Shown here piece after piece: positions 1-8,360 of a DNA stretch of 61,274 bases; position 1 is the stretch's first letter, and every line of letters begins with the position of its first letter. The notes beneath the pieces are model-generated. The model searched no databases. It was given only the letters and a program-made list of their open reading frames with translations, and was not told the origin of the DNA. The position numbers and the translations under genes were made by a program. This DNA comes from SURF-25 sp040754255 (GTDB taxonomy: Bacteria > Omnitrophota > Gorgyraeia > Gygaellales > Profunditerraquicolaceae), in assembly GCA_040754255.1 (NCBI GenBank), contig JBFMDA010000002.1:1-61274 (forward strand), written 5' to 3'.

Positions 1-370
1 CCTTGGAAAGGTCAGCAAGAAGGGCATTAATCTTAGAGACGGTCACGGGTATATAGGGCCAAGAGCGCTTGATAAGAAAATCCAGGTTTTCTTTAAGCTC
101 AATGTTTGCGTTGATAAGGAAATTATACAGGAGTACCCCGATGAACCTCCTGGCAAAAGAAGCAAATCCCTCCTGCCTGACATCAAGGTATACATACACA
201 AGCCGGGACTCGCAGACAGAGCCGAGGAATTTTGAGATGATAGAAGTTTTGCCGATCGAATCATCCCCGATAATAGCGATATTCTGGCGGTACCCGTCCT
301 TAAATGCACACGTACGCTTTTGAAGGATCTTTAAGTATTCTTCCCGGTCAAAAATATTATCTTTTAACAT
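1..370 (-). CDS. P-loop ATPase, 3' end beyond window (partial)
   Basis: The frame opens at an ATG (368-370) and stays open to the left edge, giving about 123 residues. A Walker A motif, GDDSIGKTS, sits near residue 34 and is followed by a hydrophobic beta-strand (LVYVYLDV), as in AAA-type or STAND-like ATP-binding proteins. The Walker B and sensor regions would lie outside the window, so substrate and role cannot be told. It begins 15 bases after the stop of the LytM lipoprotein and probably belongs to the same transcript. The nucleotide-binding role is well supported by the motif. The family is not identified. Confidence 0.7.
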   Translation of the reverse strand, partial: MLKDNIFDREEYLKILQKRTCAFKDGYRQNIAIIGDDSIGKTSIISKFLGSVCESRLVYVYLDVRQEGFASFARRFIGVLLYNFLINANIELKENLDFLIKRSWPYIPVTVSKINALLADLSK

Positions 371-385
371 ACTAATGCCAACAAG

Positions 386-1051
386 TTAGTTTGGAAGAAA
401 GAAATAGGGGTTTTGAGGTATGTAGCCCTTACGGACCTCAAAATGCACATACGCCGTATCCCTGCCCCCTGTCGAACCTACCTTTGCGATTGCCTCACCC
501 TTGCGCACCATATTTCCCGGTTGAACGGTTATCCCGTTGATTCTTGAATAGACGGTCAAGAAGCCATCGCTATGCTCGATGATGACCGTTTTGCCGAAAG
601 ACAGAAAATTGTCGCTGCGAAAGATTACCTTGCCCGAACGAGCAGCAACTACCGGGGTTTCCCGCGGCACCTGAATAGTAATGCCTTTATTGATGACGTT
701 GTCGGACAGCTGGCCGAAAGAAGAAACGACCTTGCCTTTTACGGGCCAGATAAAATCTTCCTGAGTATATGATGAGATGAGTTCCTTAGGCTTTTGTATC
801 CCGGGGATAAAAAGTAGCTGTCCTGTTTCAATCCGGTTTGTATCGGCAATGCGATTAAGGCTGGCAAGTTGGTTAACGTCGGTATCGTACATTCGGGATA
901 TGCCGTATAAGGTCTGGCCCCTCGCTATCTGATGATAGAAACCGGGAATTCCGGGCGAGACAATTCCGGAGCGCATGGAGGAAGCACACCCCGTAACGAT
1001 AAAAGCAAATACTACAATACTACAAAGGCCAAAATGCTTGGTTGTGTGCAT
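386..1051 (-). CDS. LysM/LytM (M23-like) lipoprotein, degenerate active site
   Basis: A 221-aa protein with a lipoprotein signal peptide: a hydrophobic stretch ends in the lipobox VTGC, with the lipidated Cys at about 22. A LysM peptidoglycan-binding domain follows (about 39-87), then an M23/LytM domain (about 103-221). The Zn site looks broken. The usual HxGxD entry motif reads NKGIT, and only one His is clear in the terminal HFEVR where active enzymes have HxH. This is the pattern of NlpD/EnvC-type proteins, which activate amidases rather than cut peptidoglycan themselves. Likely located on the inner leaflet of the outer membrane or the periplasmic face, helping cell separation. It lies downstream of thiC and tRNA-Gly. 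The fold is secure; the activator role is inferred. Confidence 0.85.
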   Translation of the reverse strand: MHTTKHFGLCSIVVFAFIVTGCASSMRSGIVSPGIPGFYHQIARGQTLYGISRMYDTDVNQLASLNRIADTNRIETGQLLFIPGIQKPKELISSYTQEDFIWPVKGKVVSSFGQLSDNVINKGITIQVPRETPVVAARSGKVIFRSDNFLSFGKTVIIEHSDGFLTVYSRINGITVQPGNMVRKGEAIAKVGSTGGRDTAYVHFEVRKGYIPQNPYFFLPN

Positions 1052-1068
1052 TCGCGTTTAATCTTCCA

Positions 1069-1139
1069 AGCGGGCGAAGGGAATCGAACCCTCCTATCCA
1101 GCTTGGGAAGCTGGTGTTCTACCGATGAACTACGCCCGC
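1069..1139 (-). tRNA. tRNA-Gly (CCC)
   Basis: Read on the minus strand, a 7-bp acceptor stem (GCGGGCG with CGCCCGC) encloses a normal D arm, an anticodon arm CCAGC-TTCCCAA-GCTGG and a T arm with GTTCGATTC. The anticodon at positions 34-36 is CCC, reading the Gly codon GGG. The discriminator base is U, as usual for tRNA-Gly. The 3' CCA is not encoded: the bases after the discriminator read TGG. The gene sits in the short gap between thiC and the lipoprotein gene, so it may be cut out of a longer mRNA. Confidence 0.93.
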
Positions 1140-1152
1140 AAAAAATTACGAC

Positions 1153-2448
1153 TTATGGATACGCCTCTTGCGTTATTTTAATAGAGCAATATTCCCCGCA
1201 CATAGTGCATACATCCGGTAGGCGCGGTTGTGAAATGCTCCTTAGCGCACCTGCTTTTTCCGGATCCACGGAAAGGGCGATCTGTGTTTCCCAGTTTCTC
1301 TGCCTGCGTGCTTCAGACATTTTTTTATCCCACTCTTTTGTATTAGGCAGGCCCTTTACTATATCGGCAGCGTGCGCCGCAATCTTTGAAGCAATCACGC
1401 CATCCCGCACGTCTTCGATGGATGGATGCTTGAGATGCTCGGCAGGCGTGACGTAACAGAGAAAATCTGCGCCGTAACTTGCAGCCAGCGCCCCACCGAT
1501 TGCACCGCTGATATGGTCGTAACCCGACGCGACATCTGTTACCAGGGGCCCGAGAACATAAAAAGGCGCTCCGTGGCACATTCGTTTTTCAAGAAGCACA
1601 TTCTTTTTTATCTGCCCCAGCGGCACATGGCCGGGGCCTTCAATAATTACCTGGACATTCCTCTTCCTTGCGCGCTGCGCAAGCTGCCCCAGGGTCTTTA
1701 ATTCTTCAAGCTGCGGCTTATCAGTGGCATCCAGAATAGAGCCGGGCCGAAGCCCATCGCCAAGGCTTAACGTAATATCAAACTCTTCTGCGATATCAAG
1801 AACTAGGTCAAAGTATTCATAAAATGGGTTTTCTTTCTTGTGTGTATTCATCCAGCATGAAAGTATTGCGCCTCCCCGTGAAACGATACTAAGCAGCCTC
1901 TTTTGTTTTTTTAACGTCGCAAGCGCTTTCCGTGTAACGCCCGCATGGATGGTAAAAAAGTCGACGCCGTCTTCCGCCTGCTCTCGCAGGATTTTCAAGA
2001 CATTTTCGATATCAAAGCGTAAATAATCGTTATGACTTACGGCTGCATTGACTGAAATTTCATAAATCGGCACTGTGCCGACCGGAAGTGATGAAGCAGA
2101 AAGTATCTGCTGCCGGATTTTTCTGATCTGGCCTCCGATGCTTAAATCCATCACCGTATCCGCCCCATAGCGCTCAGCGGCTTCTAATTTCGCCATTTCT
2201 TCGGCAATCCCGGATTTATCGGTTGACGTGCCTATATTGGCGTTTACCTTGGTCCGCAAGCCAAGCCCTACTGCACACGGCTTCTTCACGACCCTGTTTG
2301 CATTATGAGGTATTACGATTACGCCTTCCTTGATGCGCCGCATTAAGAGCGCATCGGAAATCCCCTCTGAAGCCGCAACCCTTTTCATCAGGGGAGTAAT
2401 GACACCCAGCCTTGCCTGCCCTAATTGCGTCATGTGCGTGTCCATCAT
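1153..2448 (-). CDS. thiC: Phosphomethylpyrimidine synthase ThiC
   Basis: A 431-aa protein that converts aminoimidazole ribotide to HMP-phosphate in thiamine synthesis, using an unusual radical SAM cluster. Family landmarks are visible throughout: ERYGADTVMDLSIGG, the GDGLRPGS loop, EGPGHVPL, and a C-terminal cluster motif with Cys at about 414, 417 and 421 (CTMCGEYC). The spacing is Cx2Cx3C, seen in the shorter ThiC type, rather than the Cx2Cx4C of the longer type. It overlaps thiE by 4 bases and forms a thiD2-thiE-thiC block. No TPP riboswitch was recognised in the short gaps upstream. Confidence 0.95.
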   Translation of the reverse strand: MMDTHMTQLGQARLGVITPLMKRVAASEGISDALLMRRIKEGVIVIPHNANRVVKKPCAVGLGLRTKVNANIGTSTDKSGIAEEMAKLEAAERYGADTVMDLSIGGQIRKIRQQILSASSLPVGTVPIYEISVNAAVSHNDYLRFDIENVLKILREQAEDGVDFFTIHAGVTRKALATLKKQKRLLSIVSRGGAILSCWMNTHKKENPFYEYFDLVLDIAEEFDITLSLGDGLRPGSILDATDKPQLEELKTLGQLAQRARKRNVQVIIEGPGHVPLGQIKKNVLLEKRMCHGAPFYVLGPLVTDVASGYDHISGAIGGALAASYGADFLCYVTPAEHLKHPSIEDVRDGVIASKIAAHAADIVKGLPNTKEWDKKMSEARRQRNWETQIALSVDPEKAGALRSISQPRLPDVCTMCGEYCSIKITQEAYP

Positions 2449-3077
2449 AATGCTTCCTTGAATATCGAGATTTCCCGGTAAAGGTCAGCAGCCCTACAGA
2501 GGGCGCCAGACACAGCGATCTTTTTTATTCCATAGCCGGTTAATTCGTTTACGTTATTCGTACGTATTCCCCCGATTGCAAAAACCGGTATGCGTATTTT
2601 CCTTACACAATCCCACAGTGCTGCCCGCTTTATCGTTTTCGCCCCCGGTTTTGTCGAAGTCGCAAAACAAGGCCCAATACCAATGTAATCGGCCCCGTCT
2701 TTTTGAGCAAGAAGCGCTTCTTCAATGCTCGTACAGGAAATACCGATAATCTTACCCCTTCCTAAAATCTTTCTCGCGTGGATAAGGGGCATATCGTGCT
2801 GGCCCAAATGCGATCCGTCAGCTTCCGCTGCAAGACAGATATCAACACGGTCATTTACAATGCAAATGGCCTTTGTGGCCTTAAGCGCTGCTTTTAGCGA
2901 AATAACCTCTTTTAAGAATGTGCGCGTGTCAGCGAGCTTATCCCTGAGCTGAAACACATTTATTCCGGCCCTTGCCATCTCCGGCGCGACTTTCCAGGCT
3001 TGTTTCCCGGCAAGCACTTGCTTATCTAGTATGGCATAAAGCTGCGAGCTGTAAAGCTGCTTTCTTTTCCAGTTCAT
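2445..3077 (-). CDS. thiE: Thiamine-phosphate synthase ThiE
   Basis: A 210-aa TIM-barrel enzyme that joins HMP-PP and thiazole phosphate to make thiamine phosphate. Expected motifs are present: FQLRDK near 42, IVNDRVDICLAAEADGSHLGQ with the diphosphate-binding Asp and His/Gln region, YIGIGPCFATSTKP and FAIGGI. The ATG at 3077 is the only convincing start, yet it lies 56 bases inside the upstream ThiD2 gene in another frame. In many bacteria ThiD2 and ThiE are one fused protein, so here the two halves appear as separate overlapping frames. Function is secure; whether they are made separately is unclear. Confidence 0.93.
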   Translation of the reverse strand: MNWKRKQLYSSQLYAILDKQVLAGKQAWKVAPEMARAGINVFQLRDKLADTRTFLKEVISLKAALKATKAICIVNDRVDICLAAEADGSHLGQHDMPLIHARKILGRGKIIGISCTSIEEALLAQKDGADYIGIGPCFATSTKPGAKTIKRAALWDCVRKIRIPVFAIGGIRTNNVNELTGYGIKKIAVSGALCRAADLYREISIFKEAL

Positions 3078-3468
3078 ACACGCGGTATCGTAATTGTTTA
3101 TAATGCAGGGCGCAACGAAAATTCTTGAGTTTGGAAAACTCTTCCAGCACCCTTACGGATTCCTTGGCACGCTGGATATTCGCAAAAAAAATATCCCTTA
3201 CATCCTTCCTAGTTAGTTCGCTATGTGTATGAATCAGGCGGCCTGAATCTTTTAATGCTGAACGCTCCTTGAGGAGGCAGGATAGTTGCGTATAGCGCGT
3301 GGCGTTTTCTTCTATTGCGTGCCTTATCTGCTTGAACTCGCTTGTCAGGCGCGCATTATCTATTACAAACCGACAAATATCCTCGCACACCCGCAACCCT
3401 TCTTTGGCACGGTTGATATTCGCATCCAAAACCCTGTCTATGCCTTTATGCGTTATATAATCGCGCAA
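3022..3468 (-). CDS. thiD2: ThiD2-type HMP-phosphate kinase domain protein
   Basis: A 148-aa protein matching the small all-alpha domain usually found at the N-terminus of ThiDE fusions. Its hallmark RVLDANINRAKEGLRV lies near 13, with a second copy-like segment IQRAKESVRVLEEF near 98. The ThiD2 family phosphorylates HMP-P to HMP-PP, the substrate of ThiE, so this gene would replace ThiD; none is seen nearby. The start appears to be TTG (3466-3468), overlapping the end of rfaE2 by 23 bases. The last 56 bases overlap thiE. Either the pair is translationally coupled or a fused gene has been split by a frameshift. Confidence 0.8.
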   Translation of the reverse strand: MRDYITHKGIDRVLDANINRAKEGLRVCEDICRFVIDNARLTSEFKQIRHAIEENATRYTQLSCLLKERSALKDSGRLIHTHSELTRKDVRDIFFANIQRAKESVRVLEEFSKLKNFRCALHYKQLRYRVYELEKKAALQLAALCHTR

Positions 3469-3934
3469 TTTTTTTTATCAAGACGGTAGTGGACTTTCCG
3501 GGGACAAAGCGTACAGTCTCAACCTTGCCGCCGTAACTCTTCACGAATTCACTTCCTACTATATCTTTCTTTTTCCAATCCGCGCCCTTTACTAATACGT
3601 GGGGCCTGATCATTCTGATTAATGCCAAAGGGGTATCCTGGCCAAAAGGCACGACGAAACAGACGCTCTCAAGCGCTGCCACCACCCTAAGCCTGTCTCG
3701 TTGGCAGACCAGGGGCCTGTTGTTCCCCTTGATCCTTCTTACCGATGAATCGCTGTTTACTCCGACAATCAGCACATCTGCCTTTCTTGCCGCTTCTTCA
3801 AGATATTTTACGTGGCCGTAATGGATAATATCAAAACAGCCATTGGTAAACACTATTCGTTTAGCGCTTTTCCGCAGGCGCGACGCTATGCGCGTGAGTA
3901 CCGCATAATCGGTAATGATTTTGTCCTCTAACAC
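3446..3934 (-). CDS. rfaE2: D-glycero-beta-D-manno-heptose 1-phosphate adenylyltransferase (RfaE domain II)
   Basis: A nucleotidyltransferase of the HldE C-terminal type. It makes ADP-D-glycero-D-manno-heptose, the precursor of the LPS inner core. The cytidylyltransferase-fold signature TNGCFDIIHYGH (HxGH) appears near the N-terminus, with VGVNSDSSVRR and the C-terminal KSTTVLIKKI. I chose the GTG at 3934: it has GGAG 8 bases upstream, overlaps the gmhA stop by 7 bases and gives the family's usual N-terminus. A longer frame opens with GTG at 3958. It forms a unit with gmhA. No kinase domain (HldE domain I) is present in the window. Confidence 0.9.
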   Translation of the reverse strand: MLEDKIITDYAVLTRIASRLRKSAKRIVFTNGCFDIIHYGHVKYLEEAARKADVLIVGVNSDSSVRRIKGNNRPLVCQRDRLRVVAALESVCFVVPFGQDTPLALIRMIRPHVLVKGADWKKKDIVGSEFVKSYGGKVETVRFVPGKSTTVLIKKIARLYNA

Positions 3935-4494
3935 AGCGCCTGCTCCGTAAGTTCGCACACGATATGGCCAACAGTAATATGGACCTCCTGGACCCTGGCG
4001 GTATTACAGGAAGAGACCACCAGGGCTGTATCGGCTAATTTCGATAATTCCCCGCCGTCTCCTCCGGTGAACACCACTGTCTTAATCCCCATTTTTTTTG
4101 CCTGCTTTATTCCCTGGATAACGTTTTTTGCCTTGCCGCTCGTTGAAATCCCGACAGCCACATCGTTTACTGAGCCTAGCGCCTCTATTTGCTTTGCGAA
4201 TACGACATCATACCCATAATCGTTTGCGAGTGCGGTAAGTATCGAAGTGTTTGTGGTGAGCGCAATTGCGGGCAAGGCCTTGCGGTCCTTTTTAAACCTG
4301 CCCACGAGTTCTGCGGCCAGGTGTTGGCTGTCGCTGGCAGAGCCGCCGTTTCCAAAAAAGATAACCTTCCCCCCCTTTTTAAGGCATTCGATGATGGTGC
4401 CGGCGATGTCCATTATGACGGTAACACTGGTATGCAGTAAATCCTCTTTTACCTGAATACTCTCAAGAAGAGAATCCTTAATTTTATCCCTCAT
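3928..4494 (-). CDS. gmhA: Phosphoheptose isomerase GmhA
   Basis: A SIS-domain protein of about 188 aa that converts sedoheptulose 7-phosphate to heptose 7-phosphate, the first step of LPS heptose synthesis. The SIS signature FFGNGGSASDSQHLAAEL lies near 48, followed by VGRFKKDR and ALTTNTSILTA; the GISTSG phosphate loop is also clear. I prefer the ATG at 4494 because it gives the usual family length. A TTG at 4515 would overlap pfk and has no ribosome-binding site. It sits directly after pfk and before rfaE2, so glycolytic and LPS sugar supply are co-transcribed. Confidence 0.92.
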   Translation of the reverse strand: MRDKIKDSLLESIQVKEDLLHTSVTVIMDIAGTIIECLKKGGKVIFFGNGGSASDSQHLAAELVGRFKKDRKALPAIALTTNTSILTALANDYGYDVVFAKQIEALGSVNDVAVGISTSGKAKNVIQGIKQAKKMGIKTVVFTGGDGGELSKLADTALVVSSCNTARVQEVHITVGHIVCELTEQALC

Positions 4495-4507
4495 CCTCCA
4501 CCCCAGG

Positions 4508-5536
4508 TTAACCAAAAAATACTTTGGCTATTTCATATATTTCTTCATCTACCGTTTTTAATGCCTTTACTGCCTCTTCAAGGGAGACATCAATAACTTT
4601 ATTGCCCTGAAGCGCGACCATCCTGCCGAATTTTTTGTTCAACACAAGCTCAACCGCTTTCACGCCGAAACGTGTGCCTAATATCCTGTCGAACGCAGTC
4701 GGCGACCCTCCTCTTTGAATATGCCCGAGGACGCTGACGCGCGTCTCGTATCCTATCCTTTTCTCTATCTCTTTAGCTAAGATCTCGCCGATGCCGCCGA
4801 GCCTGACATGGCCGAATTCGTCGAGTTTTTCCTCTTGGAGCACCATACTGCCCTGCTTAAACTGCGCTCCCTCGGCGACTACCACGATACTGAAATTCTT
4901 TCCTCTGCCGTGCCGTTTTTTGATCAGTGCGCACACCTCATCCATATCAATGGGGATTTCAGGTATCAGTATTACATCTGCCCCTCCTGCAAGCCCTGAC
5001 TCGACCGCGATCCAACCGGCATGCCTGCCCATGACTTCAACAACTATGATACGGTGGTGGCTTTCGGCGGTAGTATGCAGTTTATCGATGCACTCCATAG
5101 CTGTATTAAGCGCGGTATCAAACCCAAATGTATAATCGGTGCAGGAAAGGTCGTTATCAATAGTCTTGGGCACGCCGACAATATTAGGGATGCCGTCTTT
5201 AATCAGCTTAGACGCAACACCCAGCGTATCCTCCCCTCCGACCGCAATTAACGCATGTAATCCCAGTTTTTTAAAATTTTCTTTTGTCTTTACCTCTGCA
5301 CCCTCTTTCTTGTAGGGGTTTGTCCTGCTGGTTCCTAAGATCGTGCCGCCCTTGGGTAAAATACCTGAAACGGCGCCGAGGGTGAGGGGGATTGTATCGT
5401 CTTCAATGAGCCCCTTCCATCCGTTCTTTATCCCTATCACTTCGCAGCCCGATACGCTCGCCTTTCTCACCACCGCCCTGATTACCGGGTTAAGGCCGGG
5501 ACAATCCCCACCGCCAGTCAAAATACCGATCTTCAT
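4508..5536 (-). CDS. pfp: 6-phosphofructokinase, PPi-dependent type
   Basis: A 342-aa phosphofructokinase of the PfkA superfamily, acting on fructose 6-phosphate in glycolysis. GGGDCPGLN opens the nucleotide site. The two specificity positions point to pyrophosphate rather than ATP: the motif is GGEDT where ATP enzymes have GGDGS, and PKTIDND carries Lys where ATP enzymes have Gly. The substrate motif MGRHAGWIA is intact. A strong Shine-Dalgarno sequence (GGAGG, about 9 bases before ATG 5536) supports the start. A PPi-dependent enzyme is reversible and suits low-energy anaerobes. The donor assignment rests on known residue rules, not assay. Confidence 0.85.
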   Translation of the reverse strand: MKIGILTGGGDCPGLNPVIRAVVRKASVSGCEVIGIKNGWKGLIEDDTIPLTLGAVSGILPKGGTILGTSRTNPYKKEGAEVKTKENFKKLGLHALIAVGGEDTLGVASKLIKDGIPNIVGVPKTIDNDLSCTDYTFGFDTALNTAMECIDKLHTTAESHHRIIVVEVMGRHAGWIAVESGLAGGADVILIPEIPIDMDEVCALIKKRHGRGKNFSIVVVAEGAQFKQGSMVLQEEKLDEFGHVRLGGIGEILAKEIEKRIGYETRVSVLGHIQRGGSPTAFDRILGTRFGVKAVELVLNKKFGRMVALQGNKVIDVSLEEAVKALKTVDEEIYEIAKVFFG

Positions 5537-5549
5537 TTCCTGTTACCTC

Positions 5550-6161
5550 CTACTTGTTAAACGTTGTGTATCCGCCGTAAGGGACAGACGGAATTTGTTG
5601 TTCGACCTGACTTCTCCTCTTATCCTTTTCTTCCTTGGTGATTATTTTTGCGATGTGTATCTTGATCACAATTGCTTCTTCTATGCCAAGCACTTCCTGA
5701 ATCCGTGTTTTAGTCACTTCCTGAAGCCTAGAGGTGAGTTCAGGCAAATTGGCCTCAGTACGCAAAACAACCCGCATATGCACGATTATCCCTTTTTTGG
5801 TTGCGATTACGTCTGGTTTAAGCTCCCTGATTTCCGGGAACACGAATGCGAGCTGCCTGATAAGGTCCTCGATTGCTGAAAGAGAAATAGTTACTTCTCC
5901 TGCTGAAGTCGCAAACGCTATCGTCTTTTCCCTTTGGAATCGCCCGAGGATAAGTTGCGCAAAAGAATAACTGACAATAATAAGCAGCCCGCCGGATAGC
6001 CCCAAAAGTATGCGGTAATTCGTATTGTACTGGGTAATCTCAAGCAGCCGGATAATGTCGACGGGGGCAAGCACGTTAAATGAAAAAACTATCATGCCTA
6101 AGCCAATCAGGATCAACATAATCATATAAAATGATATCCCCACAACGGTCAAAAATCTCAT
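5550..6161 (-). CDS. amaP: AmaP-like alkaline-shock membrane anchor protein
   Basis: A 203-aa protein with two N-terminal membrane helices (about 7-30 and 50-70), then a cytoplasmic Asp23-like domain, and a charged tail ending in a Pro/Gly/Tyr-rich stretch. In Gram-positives AmaP tethers Asp23 to the membrane. The pairing with an Asp23 gene 3 bases upstream supports the same arrangement here. The exact role, probably in envelope stress, is not known even in model species. Translation probably depends on coupling to the upstream gene. Confidence 0.75.
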   Translation of the reverse strand: MRFLTVVGISFYMIMLILIGLGMIVFSFNVLAPVDIIRLLEITQYNTNYRILLGLSGGLLIIVSYSFAQLILGRFQREKTIAFATSAGEVTISLSAIEDLIRQLAFVFPEIRELKPDVIATKKGIIVHMRVVLRTEANLPELTSRLQEVTKTRIQEVLGIEEAIVIKIHIAKIITKEEKDKRRSQVEQQIPSVPYGGYTTFNK

Positions 6162-6164
6162 GTA

Positions 6165-6521
6165 TTACCCCCTTTCTATGCCTACAATACCGACATTGAT
6201 ATCGATTATCGAGAGGTTCGTCATCTTATCTACTGCGGAACTGACATTTTCCTGGACCTTGCTGGCGATGTCGGGAATATTAAAACCGTATTTTACGACA
6301 AGCGGGATTTCGATGCGCACGTCGTTATTCTTATCGATCTCAACGCGTATCCCCGAATTCTTGTGCCTAAAGCCGAGCAGCTCAAGGAGGTTCGCCTTCA
6401 TATTCCTGCCGATTCCCTTAACACCCTCAATTTCTTCAGCCGCAAGATAGGCGATAGAGGCGATTACGTTCTTATGAATATTGACTGCGCCAAGCCCTGT
6501 TGCCGAATCATCCTTGGTCAT
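6165..6521 (-). CDS. Asp23/Gls24 family envelope stress protein
   Basis: A 118-aa single-domain protein. The family pattern is clear: INIHKNVIASIAYLAAEEIEGVKGI near the start, then IRVEIDKNNDVRIEIPLVVKYG and SSAVDKMTNLSIIDINVGIVGI. Members form membrane-tethered assemblies with AmaP and are linked to cell-envelope stress. It is embedded between accC (overlap of one base) and amaP. The pair lies within a fatty-acid synthesis and translation operon, as is common in several phyla. Confidence 0.85.
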   Translation of the reverse strand: MTKDDSATGLGAVNIHKNVIASIAYLAAEEIEGVKGIGRNMKANLLELLGFRHKNSGIRVEIDKNNDVRIEIPLVVKYGFNIPDIASKVQENVSSAVDKMTNLSIIDINVGIVGIERG

Positions 6522-7885
6522 TATCCCTCCTTTGCCGGCTCTTCCTCTCCGAGCATTTCATTGACAAAATGCGTGGAAAACTCCCCTTTCACGAAAAGGG
6601 AATTCGTAAGAAGCTGTGAATGAAACGGTATCGTTGTTTTAATCGGCTCGATTTTGAATTCGCTCAACGCCCGCTGCATAATTCTTAAGGCCTCATTGCG
6701 GTTTTTGCCGTGCGCAATTATCTTTGCCACCAAAGAGTCATAATAAGGGGATATTTCATACCCCTGGTAGATATGCGTGTCAATACGGATCCCCGGCCCT
6801 CCGGGAAGGATAAGCGATTCTATTTTTCCGGGGCACGGGATAAAGCCATTGCGGAAATCTTCGGCGTTTATGCGGCATTCGATTGCTGCGCCGCTGAAAT
6901 GAATATCGCTCTGCTTAAAGGGAAGCCTTGCGCGGGCAGCCACTAGGATCTGCTGTTTAATCAGGTCTATACCCGTGACCATCTCTGTTACGGGGTGCTC
7001 AACCTGTATGCGCGTGTTCATCTCCATAAAATATACGTTTTTGTCCTGGTCGAGCAAAAATTCTATGGTACCCGCACCGACATAGTTGAATGATTTTGCG
7101 GCCTTTACCGCCATCTCGCCCAAGCGCTTGCGCAATTTAGAGTCAACGATAGGCGAAGGCGACTCTTCAAGCAACTTCTGGTGCCTTCTCTGAATACTGC
7201 AGTCCCTCTCGCCAAGGTAGAGGTGATGGCCGTGGGTGTCGCTTAAAATCTGCACTTCTATATGACGCGGCTTATCGATATATTTTTCTATATAGACATT
7301 GGGGTTACCGAAGTTGGCTTCGGCTTCTGCCTGGGCAGTCATAAAACTGCTTACCAGTTTTATCTCGTTATGGCATATCCTCATACCTTTGCCGCCGCCG
7401 CCTGCAGAGGCCTTTATGATTACCGGGTATTTGATGCGGTTTGCAATTTTTATCGCTTCGTCCTTATTTTTAACGACTGAAACGCTTCCCGGGACTATGG
7501 GGAGGCCGATCTTTTGCATCGAAATACGGGCAGCCATTTTATCGCCCATAAGCTTTATGTTTTCGGGCGTAGGGCCGATAAACGTGATATGACAGGATTC
7601 ACAGATTTCCGCAAAATGGGCGTTTTCGGCCAAAAAGCCGTACCCGGGGTGTATTGCTTCGACGTCGGTTATTTCTGCGGCACTGATAACGGCGGGGATA
7701 TTCAAGTAACTGGAGCTGCTCTGGGCACGACCGATACATATTGCTTCGTCAGCCATCTGCACATGGAGCGAACTGGCATCGGCTTGGGAATATACCGCCA
7801 CCGTCCTTATTCCCATCTCTTTACATGCCCTGATTATGCGTAAGGCGATTTCGCCGCGGTTGGCAATGAGGATTTTTGAAAACAT
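6521..7885 (-). CDS. accC: Acetyl-CoA carboxylase, biotin carboxylase subunit
   Basis: A 454-aa ATP-grasp enzyme that carboxylates the biotin on AccB, the first step of fatty-acid synthesis. It shows the N-terminal ILIANRGEIALRIIRA, the glycine-rich ATP loop KASAGGGGKGMRI near 160, the catalytic ERDCSIQRRHQKLLEESPSP block and the EMNTRIQVEHPVTE metal site. Length is normal. It follows accB after 9 bases. The carboxyltransferase subunits AccA and AccD are not in the window. Confidence 0.96.
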   Translation of the reverse strand: MFSKILIANRGEIALRIIRACKEMGIRTVAVYSQADASSLHVQMADEAICIGRAQSSSSYLNIPAVISAAEITDVEAIHPGYGFLAENAHFAEICESCHITFIGPTPENIKLMGDKMAARISMQKIGLPIVPGSVSVVKNKDEAIKIANRIKYPVIIKASAGGGGKGMRICHNEIKLVSSFMTAQAEAEANFGNPNVYIEKYIDKPRHIEVQILSDTHGHHLYLGERDCSIQRRHQKLLEESPSPIVDSKLRKRLGEMAVKAAKSFNYVGAGTIEFLLDQDKNVYFMEMNTRIQVEHPVTEMVTGIDLIKQQILVAARARLPFKQSDIHFSGAAIECRINAEDFRNGFIPCPGKIESLILPGGPGIRIDTHIYQGYEISPYYDSLVAKIIAHGKNRNEALRIMQRALSEFKIEPIKTTIPFHSQLLTNSLFVKGEFSTHFVNEMLGEEEPAKEG

Positions 7886-7894
7886 GAATTTAAA

Positions 7895-8347
7895 TTAAAG
7901 TGGCTCGACAATAAACATGGATTGCCCGAATTCGACCGGCTCGGCATTCTCGACTAAAATCTCAACGATCCGGCCTTTGATTTCGGATTTAATCTCATTC
8001 ATCAGCTTCATCGCTTCTATAATACAAAGTACCTGGCCCGCCTCGATAACCTGCCCTATTTCCACGTAAGGCGGGGCTTCCGGGGCAGGGGCACGGTAAA
8101 AAGTCCCGACCATCGGTGCCTTTATTTCGACATTCTTTGAGGAAGCTTCCTTTACGGGCTCAGAGGCAAAAGAGGCTTTTGCGGACTGCATAGCTTGCCT
8201 TTCTATGACTATCGGGCCGCTTACCCCTTCAATTCCTGAGGCGGTTTTTTTCAGGCGTATGCGCATGCCGTCCTTTTCAACTTCAAGCTCGACAAGGCCG
8301 TTTTCATTCATAAGGCTGATCATTTCCTTAATTTCTTTAATATTCAT
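7895..8347 (-). CDS. accB: Biotin carboxyl carrier protein
   Basis: A 150-aa protein. Its C-terminal biotinyl domain (about 73-150) holds the target lysine in EAMKLMNEI, and an Ala/Ser/Lys-rich linker (about 40-72) joins it to an N-terminal segment beginning NIKEIKEMI. It carries CO2 between biotin carboxylase and carboxyltransferase. It lies between efp and accC, the order efp-accB-accC being common in bacteria. Length and domain order are normal. Confidence 0.95.
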   Translation of the reverse strand: MNIKEIKEMISLMNENGLVELEVEKDGMRIRLKKTASGIEGVSGPIVIERQAMQSAKASFASEPVKEASSKNVEIKAPMVGTFYRAPAPEAPPYVEIGQVIEAGQVLCIIEAMKLMNEIKSEIKGRIVEILVENAEPVEFGQSMFIVEPL

Positions 8348-8360
8348 GTATGCTCTCCCG

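Noticed and set aside
932..1456. A 174-codon open frame on the plus strand across tRNA-Gly and thiC
   Set aside because: It lies opposite thiC, the tRNA and the lipoprotein gene, has no known motif, and its frame is only a shadow of their coding.
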